Shown here: positions 21,798 through 22,528 of the stretch, in pieces | How the letters are laid out: each line of letters opens with the position of its first letter | Position numbering within the stretch: the stretch's first letter is position 1 | DNA from: JBPCRW01 sp050996405 | GTDB lineage: Bacteria > Acidobacteriota > Blastocatellia > Pyrinomonadales > Pyrinomonadaceae | Direction of reading: 5' to 3' | Length of the DNA: 22,528 nt | Assembly: GCA_050996405.1 (NCBI GenBank) | Contig: JBPCRW010000232.1 | Span: forward strand, 1 to 22,528 | Made by a program: the position numbers and the translations under genes | Notes under the pieces: model-generated | Told to the model about the DNA's origin: nothing | Databases searched by the model: none | The model's input: the letters and a program-made list of their open reading frames with translations, nothing else

Positions 21798-21857
21798 ATA
21801 TTAAGCAAAATGGGCATGACGACAAGTGCCAATTTTAAATGCTTTCATAATACCAAT
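21798..21857 (-). promoter_or_regulatory. Shared 60-bp promoter element, copy d (before hydrolase/cupin operon)
   Basis: Minus strand: ATTGGTAT (21857-21850), N16, ATTGGCAC (21833-21826) into CTTGTC, N17, TAATAT (21803-21798). The start is predicted near 21791, leaving an ~18-base leader that contains the GGAG site for ATG 21772. Confidence 0.7.
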
Positions 21858-21906
21858 AATTTAATGTCGCATAACGGCTGAGATGCCGTGGGGCGAAACC
21901 AGCCGC

Positions 21907-21981
21907 GCACAACGTCAGGGTAAAAGACAAGCTAAATAACAAAGTCGCTGTTTTGCCCTCACGTCCATTGAATTGTTGGGC
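21907..21981. repeat. attC-like imperfect palindrome
   Basis: It begins GCACAAC (21907-21913) and ends GTTGGGC (21975-21981), a fit to the RYYYAAC / GTTRRRY core pair with one mismatch on the left. Internal arms ACGTCAGGGTAAAA (21912-21925) and TTTTGCCCTCACGT (21951-21964) pair at 12 of 14 positions. The total length of 75 is normal for attC. No integrase gene is in the window. Confidence 0.35.
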
Positions 21982-22051
21982 GGCGCGTTACATACACACA
22001 ACCTTTTGGTCATATTAGAGTTTCGTTTTTGAGTTTGCCAATACAATGACA

Positions 22052-22239
22052 GCTAACGTAAAAGCATTTGCGATGGCAATAGCGAACTGTCAGTCGGAAC
22101 AAATACTTAATTGAAAAACTTAAGTTGAAGATAACAACAAAAGCTGAACAGCGTAATGTCTGCCGGAACTAAAGCTGATAAATGATTTGCAGCCGAGTGC
22201 CTAATGTCCAGCCATGCTATTGCAAATGCACTTGTTGGC
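22052..22239. repeat. Long imperfect inverted repeat next to GNAT gene
   Basis: GCTAAC (22052) and GTTGGC (22234) lie at the ends. GCATTTGC-GATG-GCAATAGC (22064-22083) is the reverse complement of GCTATTGCAAATGC (22216-22229), apart from the 4-base insertion. It ends about 20 bases after the GNAT stop codon, where a cassette recombination site would be expected. Confidence 0.45.
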
Positions 22240-22260
22240 GGTTCGTTGTTTTGTCAATTC

Positions 22261-22528
22261 CTATGTCAGCTTGTAAATAAATTCTTCTATCTCTGTTTGT
22301 CGTGCATTTGCAAAACCTTTGTCCGTGCCGATTTTTACAAAACCACATTTTTCTAAAACTTTCTGCGAACCTAGATTGTCAAATGCAACTCGTCCAAAAA
22401 CAGGTCTTGTGTTTTCAATGGTCAGAAAGTTTTTAAGTGCTGTTGTCGCAATTCCTTTTCCCCAAAAGTTTCTGTCTATCCAATAAGTAATTTCAGTGTC
22501 ACCTTCCATTTCAAATTTTGCAATACTA
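22261..22528 (-). CDS. GNAT-family N-acetyltransferase (partial, 5' end outside window)
   Basis: The frame is open at the right edge; an internal ATG at 22509 is not the start, because in-frame codons upstream (SIAKFE) fit the family. 89 residues are visible: ITYWIDRNFWGKGIATTALKNFL contains the acetyl-CoA-binding motif A (GKGIAT), and VAFDNLGSQKVLEKCGFVKIG is motif B, typical of RimJ/RimL-like acetyltransferases. The substrate cannot be inferred. Its codons are much more AT-rich than the sugar-locus genes, and close relatives in my recall are Bacteroidota-like, so recent transfer is possible. Confidence 0.88.
   Translation of the reverse strand, partial: SIAKFEMEGDTEITYWIDRNFWGKGIATTALKNFLTIENTRPVFGRVAFDNLGSQKVLEKCGFVKIGTDKGFANARQTEIEEFIYKLT

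Larger units (their letters stand above)
21861..22260. other. Non-coding region with two attC-like palindromes
   Basis: No gene in 400 bases. It holds two imperfect palindromes (21907-21981 and 22052-22239), each ending on the right with TTGTTGG followed by CGG or GCGG. Composition is more AT-rich than the left part of the window. Confidence 0.55.

Noticed and set aside
21799..21832. Upstream start codons (21832, 21817, 21799) for the exported hydrolase
   Set aside because: They lie within or before the predicted -10 and have no ribosome-binding site; ATG 21772 has GGAG at ideal spacing and keeps the signal peptide.
21206..21838. 210-codon plus-strand frame opposite the alpha/beta hydrolase
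   Set aside because: Antisense to a gene with a complete catalytic triad; low-complexity, Arg/Ala/Tyr-rich, and runs through the hydrolase promoter.

Overview
The window most resembles a chromosomal segment of an Acidobacteriota member, probably of the Blastocatellia/Pyrinomonadaceae type. The basis is two very long TonB-dependent receptors with an N-terminal carboxypeptidase-regulatory-like domain, moderate GC with A-rich gaps, and many small stand-alone regulators. This is inference from gene style; no rRNA, tRNA or taxonomic marker is present. I see no CRISPR array and no complete mobile element.

Left part (1-9895, all genes on the minus strand): a carbohydrate uptake and catabolism block. 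In transcription order it holds a CarboxypepD_reg/TonB receptor, a ROK-family regulator, a cytosolic esterase, a sodium:solute symporter translationally coupled (ATGA overlap) to an SDR dehydrogenase, and an RbsB-like sugar-binding protein that has no signal peptide and runs off the left edge. Three gaps in this block each carry one copy of a long palindromic repeat. A plausible logic is outer-membrane import by the receptor, inner-membrane import by the symporter, oxidation by the dehydrogenase, and control by the ROK protein. The substrate cannot be read from the sequence.

Middle (9896-16300): a second CarboxypepD_reg/TonB receptor with a strong hairpin terminator, then two paralogous ~108-residue Fis-type helix-turn-helix proteins in tandem, then a dead IS4/IS701-like transposase (one amber codon, two frameshifts).

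Right part (16300-22528): an accessory region with a MocR/PdxR/GabR-type PLP-binding regulator, a 3'-truncated DoxX remnant, a MITE-like element, a PhnB-like VOC protein, a TetR regulator, a divergent isocitrate-lyase/PEP-mutase-like gene, an exported alpha/beta hydrolase followed by a DHCW-motif cupin, and a partial GNAT acetyltransferase preceded by attC-like palindromes.

The most interesting signal is a promoter architecture present five times: ATTGGTMT-N16-ATTGGCWC, with the -35 region (CTTGTY) overlapping and just downstream of the second box, then N17 and a TAnnAT -10. Spacing is identical to the base in all copies. It lies before both Fis-like genes, the lyase-like gene, the hydrolase/cupin operon, and divergently overlapping the MocR gene's own promoter. 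This suggests a small local regulon, with the MocR protein as the obvious candidate regulator. A second shared regulatory block (an 18-bp TTGGACTA palindrome plus a TTGACA element 37 bp away) occurs before the VOC gene and in the gap between the Fis genes.
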